Below, one piece after another: positions 34,919-45,033 of a stretch of 64,000 bases of DNA. The notes beneath the pieces are model-generated. The model saw only the letters and a program-made list of their open reading frames with translations. It was not told where the DNA came from and ran no database searches. Every line of letters starts with the position of its first letter. Position 1 is the stretch's first letter. The DNA lies in contig JAEEZY010000027.1 in the NCBI GenBank assembly GCA_016292015.1, forward strand, positions 62,001 through 126,000, in the 5' to 3' direction. Origin of the DNA: Bacteroidales bacterium. GTDB taxonomy: Bacteria; Bacteroidota; Bacteroidia; Bacteroidales; P3. Both the position numbers and the translations under genes were made by a program.

Positions 34919-35353
34919 ATGGGACGTAGAAAACACAACAGTGCAGAAGCACGCAAGGAAGCCAGCAAGACTTTATACATTGCGAAACTGATGAACAATC
35001 CCACTTCGCCGCGCAAAACCCGTTTGGTGGCCGATTTGATTCGTGGCGTTGATGTTGAGAAGGCTTTAGGAATCCTTCAATACAACCCGAGAGAGTCGGC
35101 ACCGAAGATGCGCAAGCTTCTCCTTTCGGCCGTTGCCAACTGGCAGGCGAAGAACGAAGGCAAACGCATGGAAGACAGCCAGCTCTATGTGAAGCAGATC
35201 ATGGTTGACGAAGGCCGCACCATGAAACGCATGCGCACCGCTCCGCAGGGCAGGGGTTACAGAATCCGCAAACGCAGCAACCACATCACGGTGATCCTCG
35301 GAAGCCGCGTGGACGAGGCTGCCGCAACAGCTAACACAGAAATAGAAAAATAG
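34919..35353 (+). CDS. rplV: 50S ribosomal protein uL22
   Basis: 144 aa. Lines the exit tunnel with uL4. [17 protein letters not shown] at the start, and [30 protein letters not shown], the C-terminal signature that includes the beta-hairpin loop. Slightly longer than E. coli L22, as usual in this phylum. Confidence 0.97.
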   Translation: MGRRKHNSAEARKEASKTLYIAKLMNNPTSPRKTRLVADLIRGVDVEKALGILQYNPRESAPKMRKLLLSAVANWQAKNEGKRMEDSQLYVKQIMVDEGRTMKRMRTAPQGRGYRIRKRSNHITVILGSRVDEAAATANTEIEK

Positions 35354-35399
35354 TAAATAACGGAGTCTTACGAGACTTCTAAAAAAGAAGAATTAAAGA

Positions 35400-36152
35400 A
35401 TGGGACAAAAAACTAACCCAATTGGAAACAGATTAGGAATCATCCGCGGATGGGACTCTAACTGGTACGGCGGCAGAAGATTTGAGCAGAAACTTGTCGA
35501 GGACGACAAAATCCGCAAGTATCTCAACGCCCGCCTCAACAAAGCCGGTATCTCGAAAGTGTATATCGAGCGCACGTTGAAACTTTTGACTATCACTATC
35601 AATGCAGCTCGACCGGGTCTTATCATCGGACACGCGGGTTCAGAGGTTGACAAGCTGAAAGTCGAGTTGAAGAAAATCACCGGCAAGGATGTCCAGATCA
35701 ACATCTCCGAGGTGAAACACCCCGAAGTCGATGCAGTGCTTGTGGCACAGAACATCGCCAAGCAGATTGAGGGACGTATTCAGTATCGTCGCGCTATCAA
35801 GAACGCTATCACTTCGACTATGCGTATGAACGCCGAGGGTATCAAGGTTTCAATATCCGGACGTATCGGAGGTGCTGAAATAGCCCGTACTGAGCATTTC
35901 AAAGAAGGACGTACGCCGTTGCACACACTCCGTGCCGACATTGACTATGCTCTCGCTGAAGCACACACGACCTATGGTCGCATTGGTATCAAGGTGTGGA
36001 TTTGCCGCGGTATCGTTTACGGAAAGCGCGAACTTGTCTCGGCAGTGCCCGGAGGTCAGAAGAGCGAGTCACGTCAGGGCGGTGAGCGTCGCCAGATGGC
36101 TGGAGGTCCTCGCAGAAGACCTGCCAACAACAGAAACAATAACAGTAAATAA
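35400..36152 (+). CDS. rpsC: 30S ribosomal protein uS3
   Basis: 250 aa. [23 protein letters not shown], the KH-domain [14 protein letters not shown] loop, and [12 protein letters not shown] are present. Part of the mRNA entry helicase centre. A basic Gly/Arg/Asn-rich tail (from about residue 220) extends past the conserved core, a common feature in Bacteroidetes. Confidence 0.98.
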   Translation: MGQKTNPIGNRLGIIRGWDSNWYGGRRFEQKLVEDDKIRKYLNARLNKAGISKVYIERTLKLLTITINAARPGLIIGHAGSEVDKLKVELKKITGKDVQINISEVKHPEVDAVLVAQNIAKQIEGRIQYRRAIKNAITSTMRMNAEGIKVSISGRIGGAEIARTEHFKEGRTPLHTLRADIDYALAEAHTTYGRIGIKVWICRGIVYGKRELVSAVPGGQKSESRQGGERRQMAGGPRRRPANNRNNNSK

Positions 36153-36208
36153 GTGATTTCGTAGAAGGCGCATAGAAGTGTGTCTGAAACGACAAAAAGA
36201 ATAAGAAA

Positions 36209-36631
36209 ATGTTACAACCTAAGAAAACAAGATATAGAAAGCAGCAGAAGGGTAAGATTAAAGGCAATGCATTCCGCGGCCATGAGTTGGCATTCGGCAC
36301 CTTCGGTATCAAATCCCTCGAAACTTGTTTCATAACAGGTCGTCAAATAGAGGCTGCTCGTCAAGCTGTAACGCGTCACATGAAACGTGAAGGTCAGATA
36401 TGGATCCGTATATTCCCTGACAAGCCCATCACAAAGAAACCCAATGAGGTACGTATGGGTAAAGGTAAGGGAGCTCCGGAGTATTTCGTAGCACGCGTGA
36501 TGCCGGGAACAATCCTCTTCGAGTGCGAAGGGGTTCCGATGGATGTTGCAAAGGAGGCACTCCGCCTTGCCGCACAGAAACTCCCGATTTCGACCAAATT
36601 TATTGTCAAAAGAGACTATATTGAAGAATAA
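36209..36631 (+). CDS. rplP: 50S ribosomal protein uL16
   Basis: 140 aa. [19 protein letters not shown], then [24 protein letters not shown], the loop near the A-site tRNA. It lies between rpsC and rpmC. Confidence 0.98.
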   Translation: MLQPKKTRYRKQQKGKIKGNAFRGHELAFGTFGIKSLETCFITGRQIEAARQAVTRHMKREGQIWIRIFPDKPITKKPNEVRMGKGKGAPEYFVARVMPGTILFECEGVPMDVAKEALRLAAQKLPISTKFIVKRDYIEE

Positions 36632-36632
36632 C

Positions 36633-36639
36633 AAGGAGG
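36633..36639 (+). promoter_or_regulatory. Strong Shine-Dalgarno sequence before rpmC
   Basis: AAGGAGG, 9 nt before the ATG at 36649. Complementary to the 16S 3' end. Most genes in this window have only A-rich upstream sequence, so this stands out. Confidence 0.7.
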
Positions 36640-36648
36640 AATACAGTC

Positions 36649-36852
36649 ATGAAGAATGAATTAGTTTTAAAAGAGCTTTCGACTGCGGAGTTGAGGGAAA
36701 AATTGGACACCGAGCGCGCTCTGTACCAGAAAATGCTGCTCAACCACGCCGTTTCTCCTCTCGAGAACCCGAACAAAATTAAAGAAAGTAGAAAAACTAT
36801 TGCCCGTTGCCTCACCGAGCTCCGCGCCCGCGAACTCGCCGAGAAAAAATAA
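36649..36852 (+). CDS. rpmC: 50S ribosomal protein uL29
   Basis: 67 aa. Helical hairpin at the tunnel exit; LKELSTAELREKLDTERALYQKM and ESRKTIARCLTELRAREL are typical. It carries an unusually good Shine-Dalgarno sequence for this phylum. Confidence 0.96.
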   Translation: MKNELVLKELSTAELREKLDTERALYQKMLLNHAVSPLENPNKIKESRKTIARCLTELRARELAEKK

Positions 36853-36877
36853 TCAGTGGCAATTATAATCCAAATCA

Positions 36878-37135
36878 ATGATGGAAAGAAATTTAAGAAA
36901 AGAAAGAATCGGTGTTGTTGTGAGCAACAAGATGGACAAGTCCATCGTCATTCTGGTGGAACGCAAAGTGAAACACCCGAAGTACGGGAAATTCGTGAAA
37001 AAGTCCACTAGATTCATGGCTCACGATGAGAAAAACGAGTGCAACATCGGAGACACCGTAAGAATTATGGAAACCCGTCCGCTGAGCAAGAACAAATGCT
37101 GGCGTCTGGTTGAAATAGTTGAAAGAGCTAAATAA
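36878..37135 (+). CDS. rpsQ: 30S ribosomal protein uS17
   Basis: 85 aa. [19 protein letters not shown] and [19 protein letters not shown]; the OB-fold protein of the 30S body. [25 protein letters not shown] closes the fold. Confidence 0.97.
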   Translation: MMERNLRKERIGVVVSNKMDKSIVILVERKVKHPKYGKFVKKSTRFMAHDEKNECNIGDTVRIMETRPLSKNKCWRLVEIVERAK

Positions 37136-37186
37136 CGTTTTGCCCATTAGAAGGCTTCAAATGTTCAAAGAAAAAATCGAGAAAAG

Positions 37187-37555
37187 ATGATACAGCAAGA
37201 AACAAGAATGACCGTTGCCGACAACAGTGGTGCCAAGAGTGCCTTGTGCATACGCGTGTTGGGCGGAACGAAGAAGCGCTACGCTTCTATCGGCGACACG
37301 ATAGTGGTGGCAATCAAGGATGCGCTCCCCTCCGGAAACGTGAAAAAAGGATCGGTCTCGAAAGCAGTCGTGGTCCGCACCAAAAAAGAAATTCGTCGTG
37401 CCGATGGCAGCTACATTCGCTTCGATGACAACGCCTGTGTGTTGCTCACCGCAGCCGATGAGCTCCGAGGAACCCGTATTTTCGGACCGGTGGGACGCGA
37501 ACTCCGCGAGAAACAGTTCATGAAAATTGTCTCTTTGGCACCGGAGGTATTGTAA
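37187..37555 (+). CDS. rplN: 50S ribosomal protein uL14
   Basis: 122 aa. [27 protein letters not shown] and [30 protein letters not shown]. Forms part of the intersubunit bridge. It opens the spc section of the operon. Confidence 0.98.
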   Translation: MIQQETRMTVADNSGAKSALCIRVLGGTKKRYASIGDTIVVAIKDALPSGNVKKGSVSKAVVVRTKKEIRRADGSYIRFDDNACVLLTAADELRGTRIFGPVGRELREKQFMKIVSLAPEVL

Positions 37556-37576
37556 AATCAAAAAAGAGGAAAAGAA

Positions 37577-37891
37577 ATGAAATTGCACGTTAAAAAAGGG
37601 GATATGGTAAAAGTGCTCGCCGGCGACGACAAGGGCACTATCGCAAAAGTCCTGAAAGTATATCCCGAAAAGAATCGCGCCATTGTCGAAGGTGTCAATG
37701 TGAACAAAAAGCACACCAAGCCCAACGCCAAACACACCCAGGGAGGCATAATAGAGCAGGAGGCTCCTATCCACATATCAAACCTTATGGTTGTAGTAGA
37801 TAAGACTCCTACACGAATCGGGCGTAAAATCGACGAGAAGTCAGGTAAATTAGTTCGTTATTCTAAAAAAACAGGAGAGGAGATTAAATAA
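37577..37891 (+). CDS. rplX: 50S ribosomal protein uL24
   Basis: 104 aa. [44 protein letters not shown] KOW domain near the start. An early-assembly 50S protein. Its stop codon TAA overlaps the first base of the rplE ATG. Confidence 0.97.
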   Translation: MKLHVKKGDMVKVLAGDDKGTIAKVLKVYPEKNRAIVEGVNVNKKHTKPNAKHTQGGIIEQEAPIHISNLMVVVDKTPTRIGRKIDEKSGKLVRYSKKTGEEIK

Positions 37892-38451
37892 TGGCTTATA
37901 TTCCTACATTAAAGACCAAGTATAAAGAGGAAATAGTTGGTGCTCTGATGAAAGAGTACAACTACAAGACTGTCATGCAGTGTCCCCGTCTTCTGAAGAT
38001 CACCTTGAACCAAGGACTGGGCAAGGCTGCCATCGCCGACAAGAAAGTCATTGACAAGGGTATTGAGGAAATGACGCTTATAGCCGGCCAGAAGGCAGTT
38101 GCAACCAAATCGCGTAAGGACATATCCAACTTCAAACTGCGTCGGGGCATGCCTATCGGCGTTAGAGTGACCCTTCGCGGAGAGAGGATGTACGAGTTTC
38201 TTGAGCGTTTGGTAACTGCATCAATCCCTCGTATCCGTGACTTCCGCGGTATTAATGACAAAGGTTTTGACGGTCAGGGTAACTACACATTTGGTATCTC
38301 CGAGCAGATTATCTTCCCGGAAATTGACATCGACAAGATTGACCGTATCCAGGGAATGGACATCACTTTTGTGACATCGGCCAAGACCGACAAGGAGGCA
38401 ATGTCATTGCTTAAACAGTTTGGTTTACCTTTCAAGAATCAGCAAAAATAA
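37891..38451 (+). CDS. rplE: 50S ribosomal protein uL5
   Basis: 186 aa. Binds 5S rRNA and contacts P-site t[13 protein letters not shown] KITLNQ region, [25 protein letters not shown] and the C-terminal [20 protein letters not shown] are characteristic. It is translationally coupled to rplX. Confidence 0.98.
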   Translation: MAYIPTLKTKYKEEIVGALMKEYNYKTVMQCPRLLKITLNQGLGKAAIADKKVIDKGIEEMTLIAGQKAVATKSRKDISNFKLRRGMPIGVRVTLRGERMYEFLERLVTASIPRIRDFRGINDKGFDGQGNYTFGISEQIIFPEIDIDKIDRIQGMDITFVTSAKTDKEAMSLLKQFGLPFKNQQK

Positions 38452-38457
38452 AAAATA

Positions 38458-38757
38458 ATGGCAAAAGAATCAATCAAAGCAAGAGAGCGTAAAAGAGCCC
38501 GCATGGTTGCCCAGTACGCTGCAAAAAGAGCTGCCCTGAAAGAAATCGTGCGTACAGGAGAACCTGAGGAGGTGGAGAAGGCCGTCATTGCCCTGCAGAA
38601 ACTTCCTAAGAACGCCTGTCCGATCAGAATGCACAACCGTTGTCAGCTTACCGGACGTCCGAAGGGCTACATGCGTCAGTTTGGCATTTCGCGTATCAAT
38701 TTCCGTGAGATGGCTCTCGCAGGTCTTATTCCAGGTGTAAAAAAATCAAGTTGGTAA
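38458..38757 (+). CDS. rpsN: 30S ribosomal protein uS14, zinc-free type
   Basis: 99 aa. [21 protein letters not shown] and [29 protein letters not shown] signature. The length and the absence of two CxxC knuckles place it in the longer, zinc-independent form. Confidence 0.97.
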   Translation: MAKESIKARERKRARMVAQYAAKRAALKEIVRTGEPEEVEKAVIALQKLPKNACPIRMHNRCQLTGRPKGYMRQFGISRINFREMALAGLIPGVKKSSW

Positions 38758-38823
38758 TTAATTGAATTGGTAGTTTTGCAAGTTGGACAAGCCAAAACTA
38801 CAAGACTTTAAATCAAAACAAAA

Positions 38824-39225
38824 ATGGTAACAGATCCTATCGCAGATTATCTGACCAGAATGCGTAACGCTATAGCTGCCAAGCATAGAGTGGTCGAAAT
38901 TCCTGCATCGAAACTGAAAAAAGAAATCACCAAGATTCTTTTTGAGAAAGGTTATATCTTGAACTACAAGTTTGAAAACGAGGGTTCACATAACCAGTCA
39001 ATCAAAATCGCATTGAAGTATCACCCTGCCACAAAGATTTCCGCCATCTCGGAACTCACTCGTGTGAGCACCCCTGGTTTGCGTAAATATGTGTCGGTTG
39101 ACGAGATGCCCCGTGTGCTCAACGGTCTTGGCATCGCCATCGTGTCCACCTCGAAAGGTCTTATGACCGACAAGGAGGCTCGTTCGCTCAACGTTGGTGG
39201 AGAAGTTTTATGTTACATCAGCTAA
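38824..39225 (+). CDS. rpsH: 30S ribosomal protein uS8
   Basis: 133 aa. [19 protein letters not shown] and the C-terminal [30 protein letters not shown]. Central domain assembly protein; in many bacteria it also represses the spc operon. Preceded by 66 nt with no evident hairpin. Confidence 0.98.
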   Translation: MVTDPIADYLTRMRNAIAAKHRVVEIPASKLKKEITKILFEKGYILNYKFENEGSHNQSIKIALKYHPATKISAISELTRVSTPGLRKYVSVDEMPRVLNGLGIAIVSTSKGLMTDKEARSLNVGGEVLCYIS

Positions 39226-39243
39226 AGAAAGGAGAAAAGAAAA

Positions 39244-39798
39244 ATGTCAAGAATTGGTAAAATGCCCATCCATCTTCCAAAGGGAGTTGAGGTTTCGATA
39301 TCTGATGATAACGTGTTAACGGTGAAAGGACCCCTGGGAACAATGACTGAGAAGGTCAATCCGACCATCACTATGAAGGTTGAGGACAACACCATCTTCT
39401 TCGAGCGTCCGGACGACTCGAGAGAAAACAAGGCCATGCACGGTCTTTACCGTGCCCTCGCCGCAAATATGGTGAAAGGGGTTTCGGAGGGATTCAAGAC
39501 CGTCCAGGAGGTAATCGGAGTTGGTTACAAAGTCCAGGCCAACGGCAACGTACTGGAGATGGATCTTGGTTACTCGCACAAGATTTTCTTCGAGTTGGCT
39601 CCTGAAATCAAGGTCGAGACTGTCACCGAGAAAGGTAAGAACCCAATAATCACCATGACTTGCTGCGACAAGCAGATACTGGGACAGGCAGCCGCCAAAA
39701 TCCGCTCGCTCCGCAAACCTGAGCCATATAAGGGCAAGGGTATACGTTTCCAGGGCGAAGAGATTCGTAAGAAGGCTGGAAAGGCAGCAGCTAAGTAA
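39244..39798 (+). CDS. rplF: 50S ribosomal protein uL6
   Basis: 184 aa. MSRIGKMPIHLPKGVEVSI, and PEPYKGKGIRFQGEEIRKKAGKAA at the C terminus. It is preceded by AAAGGAG about 10 nt upstream, a moderate Shine-Dalgarno match. Confidence 0.98.
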   Translation: MSRIGKMPIHLPKGVEVSISDDNVLTVKGPLGTMTEKVNPTITMKVEDNTIFFERPDDSRENKAMHGLYRALAANMVKGVSEGFKTVQEVIGVGYKVQANGNVLEMDLGYSHKIFFELAPEIKVETVTEKGKNPIITMTCCDKQILGQAAAKIRSLRKPEPYKGKGIRFQGEEIRKKAGKAAAK

Positions 39799-39866
39799 AA
39801 GTAATTTTTAACACGTCGCGCAAAATGATTCTGTGACGACGTTGTTCAAGCCAAAAACATACAACA

Positions 39867-40220
39867 ATGGCAACAAAAAAAGACATAAGAAGAACAAAGA
39901 TCAAGTATCGTATTCGTCATAAAGTGTCTGGCACATCAGAGATGCCACGCTTATCTGTGTTCAGAAGCAATAAGGAAATATATGCACAGGTGATTGACGA
40001 TGTGAAAGGTGTAACACTCACCGCAGCTTCCTCGCGCGAGAAAGCATTCGAGAAGAGTGGCACGAAAAGTGATGTGGCGACCAAGGTCGGCAAACTCGTT
40101 GCCGAGCGTGCTATCGCCGCTGGAATCAGCAAAGTAGTTTTCGACCGTAATGGTTATCTGTACCACGGTCGTGTTAAATCATTGGCCGACGGAGCCAGAG
40201 AAGGTGGATTAAAATTCTAA
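39867..40220 (+). CDS. rplR: 50S ribosomal protein uL18
   Basis: 117 aa. [37 protein letters not shown] start and [27 protein letters not shown] at the end. Binds 5S rRNA. Confidence 0.97.
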   Translation: MATKKDIRRTKIKYRIRHKVSGTSEMPRLSVFRSNKEIYAQVIDDVKGVTLTAASSREKAFEKSGTKSDVATKVGKLVAERAIAAGISKVVFDRNGYLYHGRVKSLADGAREGGLKF

Positions 40221-40225
40221 TAACA

Positions 40226-40744
40226 ATGGCAGAAGTAAATATCAAAAGAGTCAAGTCGAGCGATATAGAGTTCAAAGATCGCTTAGTAGCAGTAAACCGT
40301 GTAACCAAGGTTACCAAGGGTGGTAGAACGTTTACCTTTGCAGCCATTGTGGTTATTGGAGACGAAAATGGAGTAGTCGGATACGGTCTTGGAAAAGCCA
40401 AGGAGGTACAGGCTGCCATCCAGAAAGGTGTTGACGATGCAAAGAAGAATCTTATCCGCGTTCCGGTGCTTAAAGGTACCATCCCTCACGAGCAGTGCGG
40501 GAAATACAGCGGTGCCAAGGTATTCTTGAAACCAGCAGCTCCGGGTACCGGTGTTATCGCTGGCGGTGCCATGCGTGCCGTTCTGGAGAGCGTTGGTGTG
40601 AAAGACGTGCTTGCAAAGTGCAAGGGTTCGTCGAATCCCCACAGTGTGGTCAAAGCCACCATCAACGCCCTGTTGCAGATGAAGGATCCTTATATGGTCG
40701 CCCAACTCCGCGGCATCAGTCTCGACAAAGTGTTTAACGGTTAA
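40226..40744 (+). CDS. rpsE: 30S ribosomal protein uS5
   Basis: 172 aa. [23 protein letters not shown] and [21 protein letters not shown]. The residues of the classic spectinomycin loop (VTKGGR) are present in the normal form. It starts 5 nt after the rplR stop. Confidence 0.98.
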   Translation: MAEVNIKRVKSSDIEFKDRLVAVNRVTKVTKGGRTFTFAAIVVIGDENGVVGYGLGKAKEVQAAIQKGVDDAKKNLIRVPVLKGTIPHEQCGKYSGAKVFLKPAAPGTGVIAGGAMRAVLESVGVKDVLAKCKGSSNPHSVVKATINALLQMKDPYMVAQLRGISLDKVFNG

Positions 40745-40747
40745 TGT

Positions 40748-40754
40748 AGGAGGT
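40748..40754 (+). promoter_or_regulatory. Strong Shine-Dalgarno sequence before rpmD
   Basis: AGGAGGT, 7 nt before the ATG at 40762, a full match to the anti-Shine-Dalgarno core. Rare in this window. Confidence 0.7.
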
Positions 40755-40761
40755 TTTACAC

Positions 40762-40947
40762 ATGGAAGCAAAAACATTGAGAATAAAACAGGTCAGAAGC
40801 ATCATTGGACGCCCTGCCCGCCAGAAACGCACCATGCAGGCTCTCGGTCTGCGCAGAATCAACCACACTCGTGAAGTCACTGCCACTCCGCAGATCCTCG
40901 GTATGATCGAAAAAGTTAAACACCTGATCACGGTAGAAGAAATTTAA
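40762..40947 (+). CDS. rpmD: 50S ribosomal protein uL30
   Basis: 61 aa. LRIKQVRSIIGRPARQKRTMQALGLRRINHTREV-type sequence, full length. It has a near-perfect Shine-Dalgarno sequence. Confidence 0.96.
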   Translation: MEAKTLRIKQVRSIIGRPARQKRTMQALGLRRINHTREVTATPQILGMIEKVKHLITVEEI

Positions 40948-40975
40948 TTGTGTAACTAAGTAAAACATTGTCATA

Positions 40976-41428
40976 ATGAACTTAAGTAATTTAAAACCCG
41001 CAGAAGGCTCGGTAAAACACTCCAAGCGCGTTGGTAGAGGTGCCGGTTCAGGTAAAGGTGGTACGGCTACCCGTGGTAACAAAGGCGCCAAAGCACGTTC
41101 GGGATATCATCAGAAGGTCGGTTTCGAAGGAGGTCAGATGCCCCTTTACCGTCGTCTTCCGAAGTTTGGTTTCAAGAACATTAACCGCATAGAGTATGTC
41201 GGTATCAACTTGGATACCCTCAACAAACTTGCCGAGGAAAAGAATATCACCGATTTCAATGTTGAGGTGTTGAGTCAGAATGGTCTTATCTCAGCCAAGG
41301 ACAGAATCAAGATTCTCGGACGTGGAGAGCTCAGCAAGACCATCAATGTCACCGCACACGCTTTCTCGGCCAAGGCACAGAAAGCCATTGAGGAAAAAGG
41401 TGGTGCCGCCACGGTCATCGAAAAATAA
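40976..41428 (+). CDS. rplO: 50S ribosomal protein uL15
   Basis: 150 aa. MNLSNLKPAEGSVKHSKRVGRG, GSGKGGTATRGNKGAKARSG and FEGGQMPLYRRLPKFGFKN. A late-assembly 50S protein. A CCGGATATTCATCCGG-like small hairpin follows before secY. Confidence 0.98.
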   Translation: MNLSNLKPAEGSVKHSKRVGRGAGSGKGGTATRGNKGAKARSGYHQKVGFEGGQMPLYRRLPKFGFKNINRIEYVGINLDTLNKLAEEKNITDFNVEVLSQNGLISAKDRIKILGRGELSKTINVTAHAFSAKAQKAIEEKGGAATVIEK

Positions 41429-41485
41429 AAATCATCAGGGCTGCCGGATATTCATCCGGTAGCCTCTTCACAAATCTATATTTAA

Positions 41486-42838
41486 ATGAAGAGATTTATT
41501 CAGACACTGAAGAACATTTGGTCGATAGAGGACCTGCGTAAGCGAATCCTTTACACACTGGGATTGGTGCTTATCTATCGTATCGGTTCCTATGTCGCCC
41601 TGCCAGGTGTCGACCCAGGTCAGCTTACCGCTCTGAAAAGCCAGGGCTCGGAAGGTCTGATGGGACTTTTGAATATGTTCTCCGGTGGTGCATTCTCCAA
41701 TGCCTCCATCTTTGCGTTGGGTATCATGCCTTACATCACTGCATCGATTGTGATACAGCTGTTTGTAATGGTAATACCTTATTTCCAGAAGATGCAGCGC
41801 GATGGTGAAAGTGGACGTAGAAAGATGAATCAGATAACCCGTATGCTTACGGTTGTTATCACTGGTTTTCAGGCTCCGGCATATATCACTAACATGAGGT
41901 ACCAGCTTGGCGCGTCATCAAAGGCCATCTACCCGTTCACGGGCGCAGAACCAACGGTGTTCTTTTGGGTTTCCAGCATCATCATCCTCATTTGCGGAAC
42001 ACTCTTCGTGATGTGGCTTGGAGAGCGTATAACAGAGAAAGGCGTGGGTAACGGCATCTCCCTCTTGATTATGGTGGGTATCATAGCACGTCTGCCCTTT
42101 GCACTTTCAGCCGAGTTTGCCTCTCGTCACACCGACGGCGGTCTTGTGATGTTCCTCTTTGAGATAGTTGCACTTTTGGTTGTCATCCTGTTGGTCATCC
42201 TTCTCGTGCAGGGCACACGCCGCATTCCAGTTCAGTATGCAAAGCGTGTCGTTGGAAACAAGCAGTATGGTGGAGTCCGTCAGTATATTCCGATTAAGGT
42301 CAATGCTGCGGGTGTTATGCCTATTATCTTTGCCCAGGCTATCATGTTCATTCCCATCACGGTTATGGGATTTTCGAACAATACGGACTCTAAGTTCGCC
42401 ATGGCATTTGCAGACTTCAACGGTTTTTGGTATAACTTGGTATTTGGTATATTGGTGATACTTTTCACTTATTTCTATACCGCTATCGCCATTAACCCGA
42501 ACCAGATGGCTGAAGACATGAAACGCAACGGAGGATTTATTCCTGGTGTTAAACCCGGAAAAAAGACCGCAGAGTACCTTGACGATATTCTATCTAGAGT
42601 GACTCTGCCGGGTTCATTCTTCCTGGCTATAGTTGCAGTGCTCCCTGCCATTATTCGTCTGTTTGGTGTGCAGACCCAGTTTGCGCAGTTCTACGGTGGT
42701 ACCTCGCTGCTCATACTTGTCGGTGTTATCCTTGACACCCTGCAGCAGATAGAGAGCCACTTGTTGATGCGTCACTATGACGGTCTTACCAAGACTGGTC
42801 GTATCAAGGGTCGTTCTTCGTTGTCAGTACAAGCCTAA
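41486..42838 (+). CDS. secY: Protein translocase channel subunit SecY
   Basis: 450 aa. Forms the membrane pore with SecE and SecG (secG is at 51905-52210 in this window). Ten hydrophobic segments. The plug region LMGLLNMFSGGAFSNASIFALGIMPYI and the cytosolic C5 loop YNLVF...AINPNQMAEDMKRNGGFIPGVKPG match the family. It ends in the usual spc position before map. Confidence 0.98.
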   Translation: MKRFIQTLKNIWSIEDLRKRILYTLGLVLIYRIGSYVALPGVDPGQLTALKSQGSEGLMGLLNMFSGGAFSNASIFALGIMPYITASIVIQLFVMVIPYFQKMQRDGESGRRKMNQITRMLTVVITGFQAPAYITNMRYQLGASSKAIYPFTGAEPTVFFWVSSIIILICGTLFVMWLGERITEKGVGNGISLLIMVGIIARLPFALSAEFASRHTDGGLVMFLFEIVALLVVILLVILLVQGTRRIPVQYAKRVVGNKQYGGVRQYIPIKVNAAGVMPIIFAQAIMFIPITVMGFSNNTDSKFAMAFADFNGFWYNLVFGILVILFTYFYTAIAINPNQMAEDMKRNGGFIPGVKPGKKTAEYLDDILSRVTLPGSFFLAIVAVLPAIIRLFGVQTQFAQFYGGTSLLILVGVILDTLQQIESHLLMRHYDGLTKTGRIKGRSSLSVQA

Positions 42839-42851
42839 GTAACATAAGGAA

Positions 42852-43622
42852 ATGATACTGCTCAAAACAAAAGAAGAGGTTGAACTTATCCGTCGTGCGG
42901 CTCTCCTTGTAGGAAAGACGCTTGCGGAGGTTGGACGCTACGTGAAACCGGGCGTCCCTACCGCTTTTTTGGACAAGATTGGCGAGCAGTTCATCCGTGA
43001 CAATGGAGGCATACCGTTGTGTAAGGGGTTCGAGGGATTTCCAAGTGCCCTTTGCATCTCTGTCAACGATGTTGTTGTACATGGTATTCCAAGCGAGACG
43101 CTTTTCCTGAACGAGGGCGACAATGTGTCGGTTGACTGTGTTATTGAGCTTGACGGTTATGTGGGCGATTCGGCCTATACCTTCGCCGTCGGTGAGATAA
43201 AACCTGAAATGCAGCGACTGCTCAAGGTTACTAAAGAGGCTCTCTATCTTGGACTTGACCGTTGCAAGGCAGGCAACCGTTTAGGCGATATCGGACATGC
43301 CGTGCAGCAGCATTGTGAGAAAAACGGCTATTCTGTTGTGCGTGAGCTCTGTGGTCACGGCGTGGGTTTCAAAATGCACGAAGACCCGAATGTCTGCAAC
43401 TATGGAGTCAACGGTACCGGTCCGCTTTTGAAGGAGGGCATGGTGATAGCGGTCGAGCCTATGGTTTGCATGGGATCTAAGAATGTTAAATTCTCGAAAG
43501 AGGACGGATGGACCTGCCGTACGAAAGACGGTAAGCCGGCGGCACATTTCGAGCATACCGTAGCCATCACCGCACAGGGTCCTGATATCCTATCCAGTTT
43601 CGAATTCATTGAGAACAAATAA
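42852..43622 (+). CDS. map: Methionine aminopeptidase, type I
   Basis: 256 aa. Removes N-terminal Met from new proteins. Metal ligands are visible: VSVDCVIELDGYVGDSAYTF (Asp), HGVGFKMHEDPNV (His), VIAVEPMV (Glu) and HFEHTVAIT (Glu). It starts 13 nt after the secY stop. Confidence 0.97.
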   Translation: MILLKTKEEVELIRRAALLVGKTLAEVGRYVKPGVPTAFLDKIGEQFIRDNGGIPLCKGFEGFPSALCISVNDVVVHGIPSETLFLNEGDNVSVDCVIELDGYVGDSAYTFAVGEIKPEMQRLLKVTKEALYLGLDRCKAGNRLGDIGHAVQQHCEKNGYSVVRELCGHGVGFKMHEDPNVCNYGVNGTGPLLKEGMVIAVEPMVCMGSKNVKFSKEDGWTCRTKDGKPAAHFEHTVAITAQGPDILSSFEFIENK

Positions 43623-43632
43623 AGGTTGACTA

Positions 43633-43851
43633 ATGGCAAAACAATCATCTATTCAGTTGGACGGCACCGTTGTGGAATCTCTAGGTAACGCTATGTTCCG
43701 CGTTGAGCTTGAGAACGGACACCAGATTATCGCCCATATCTCAGGCAAGATGCGCATGCATTACATCAGAATCCTCCCTGGTGACAAAGTCCAGATAGAG
43801 ATGTCACCGTACGACCTGACCAAAGGCCGGATAACTTATAGACACAAATAG
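43633..43851 (+). CDS. infA: Translation initiation factor IF-1
   Basis: 72 aa. [30 protein letters not shown] and [27 protein letters not shown]-fold factor that blocks the A site during initiation. It follows map by 10 nt. Confidence 0.98.
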   Translation: MAKQSSIQLDGTVVESLGNAMFRVELENGHQIIAHISGKMRMHYIRILPGDKVQIEMSPYDLTKGRITYRHK

Positions 43852-43893
43852 ATTCTATAAAAGCGAAAAATAACAACAAAAAGAATAAAAACT

Positions 43894-44010
43894 ATGAAAG
43901 TCAGAGTTTCTGTAAAGAAAAGATCCCCTGAGTGCAAGGTGGTTCGCCGCCACGGGGTGGTTTATGTAATCAACAAGAAAAATCCTAAGTTCAAACAAAG
44001 ACAAGGTTAA
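43894..44010 (+). CDS. rpmJ: 50S ribosomal protein bL36
   Basis: 38 aa. [20 protein letters not shown], then [18 protein letters not shown]. Position between infA and rpsM is the universal one. Of the usual C-x2-C...C...H zinc ligands only one Cys (residue 14) remains, so it is the zinc-free (C-minus) type. Confidence 0.96.
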   Translation: MKVRVSVKKRSPECKVVRRHGVVYVINKKNPKFKQRQG

Positions 44011-44128
44011 TTCAACTGTTTCCGCTTGAGTTGGGTGTCTTCGGTTGATTATCTGATACCTCTCCCCATTGAAGAAATCGACCAAGGCTTTCGGTTCGGA
44101 CGGAAAACAAAAAACAAAAAGAAGATTT

Positions 44129-44506
44129 ATGGCAAGAATTGCAGGTATTGACTTACCCAAAAACAAAAGAGGTGTTATCGGCTTGACCTACATCTACGGA
44201 ATAGGCAGAAGCTTGGCTTCCGAGATTCTCGCAAAGGCCGGTATCGATGAGAACAAGAAAGTTCAGGACTGGACTGACGACGAGCAGAACACCCTGCGTA
44301 ACATCATCAACGATGAGTACAAGGTGGAAGGCGCCCTCCGTTCAGAGGTTCAGATGAACATCAAGCGTCTTATGGATATTGGTTGCTATCGCGGAATCCG
44401 TCACCGTCTCGGTCTTCCTCTCCGTGGTCAGAGCACCAAGAACAACGCCCGTACGCGTAAGGGTAAGAAGAAAACTATCGCAAACAAGAAAAAGGCTACC
44501 AAGTAA
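44129..44506 (+). CDS. rpsM: 30S ribosomal protein uS13
   Basis: 125 aa from ATG 44129 ([20 protein letters not shown]). The frame is open 60 nt further upstream but the conserved protein begins here. [17 protein letters not shown] and [25 protein letters not shown] are diagnostic. Contacts the P-site tRNA. Confidence 0.97.
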   Translation: MARIAGIDLPKNKRGVIGLTYIYGIGRSLASEILAKAGIDENKKVQDWTDDEQNTLRNIINDEYKVEGALRSEVQMNIKRLMDIGCYRGIRHRLGLPLRGQSTKNNARTRKGKKKTIANKKKATK

Positions 44507-44608
44507 AAAACAATGAATGTGTAGCGGCCAGCTGCGGACTATAGCCATAGGGCGGAATATTGGAGCGGTTGGTGAACAAATGTAAAATCAAGCAAGTAAA
44601 AAGTAATT

Positions 44609-44998
44609 ATGGCAAAAACTTCAAAACCGACCAAAAAAAGAGTCGTAAAAGTTGAACCTATTGGAAGAGCATGCATCTTTGCATCCTTCAACAATGTAAT
44701 TGTCTCACTGACAAATAACGCCGGTCAAGTGATTTCTTGGTCGTCTGCAGGAAAAATGGGCTTCCGCGGATCGAAGAAAAACACTCCGTACGCTGCTCAG
44801 ATGGCTGCGGAAGATTGCGGCAAAGTTGCTTATGATTTGGGCCTAAGAAAAGTAAAGGTCTTCGTAAAGGGACCTGGTTCAGGACGTGAATCTGCAATAC
44901 GTGCAATCAACGGATGCGGTATAGAGGTTATGGAAATCGTTGACATCACTCCGCTTCCGCACAATGGTTGCCGTCCGCCAAAACGCCGTCGTGTGTAA
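44609..44998 (+). CDS. rpsK: 30S ribosomal protein uS11
   Basis: 129 aa. [49 protein letters not shown] core and the C-terminal [18 protein letters not shown]. Platform protein. About 100 nt separate it from rpsM. Confidence 0.98.
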   Translation: MAKTSKPTKKRVVKVEPIGRACIFASFNNVIVSLTNNAGQVISWSSAGKMGFRGSKKNTPYAAQMAAEDCGKVAYDLGLRKVKVFVKGPGSGRESAIRAINGCGIEVMEIVDITPLPHNGCRPPKRRRV

Positions 44999-45033
44999 TC
45001 CATCAATTGTTTAAAGTTTTAAAGAAATAAAAA

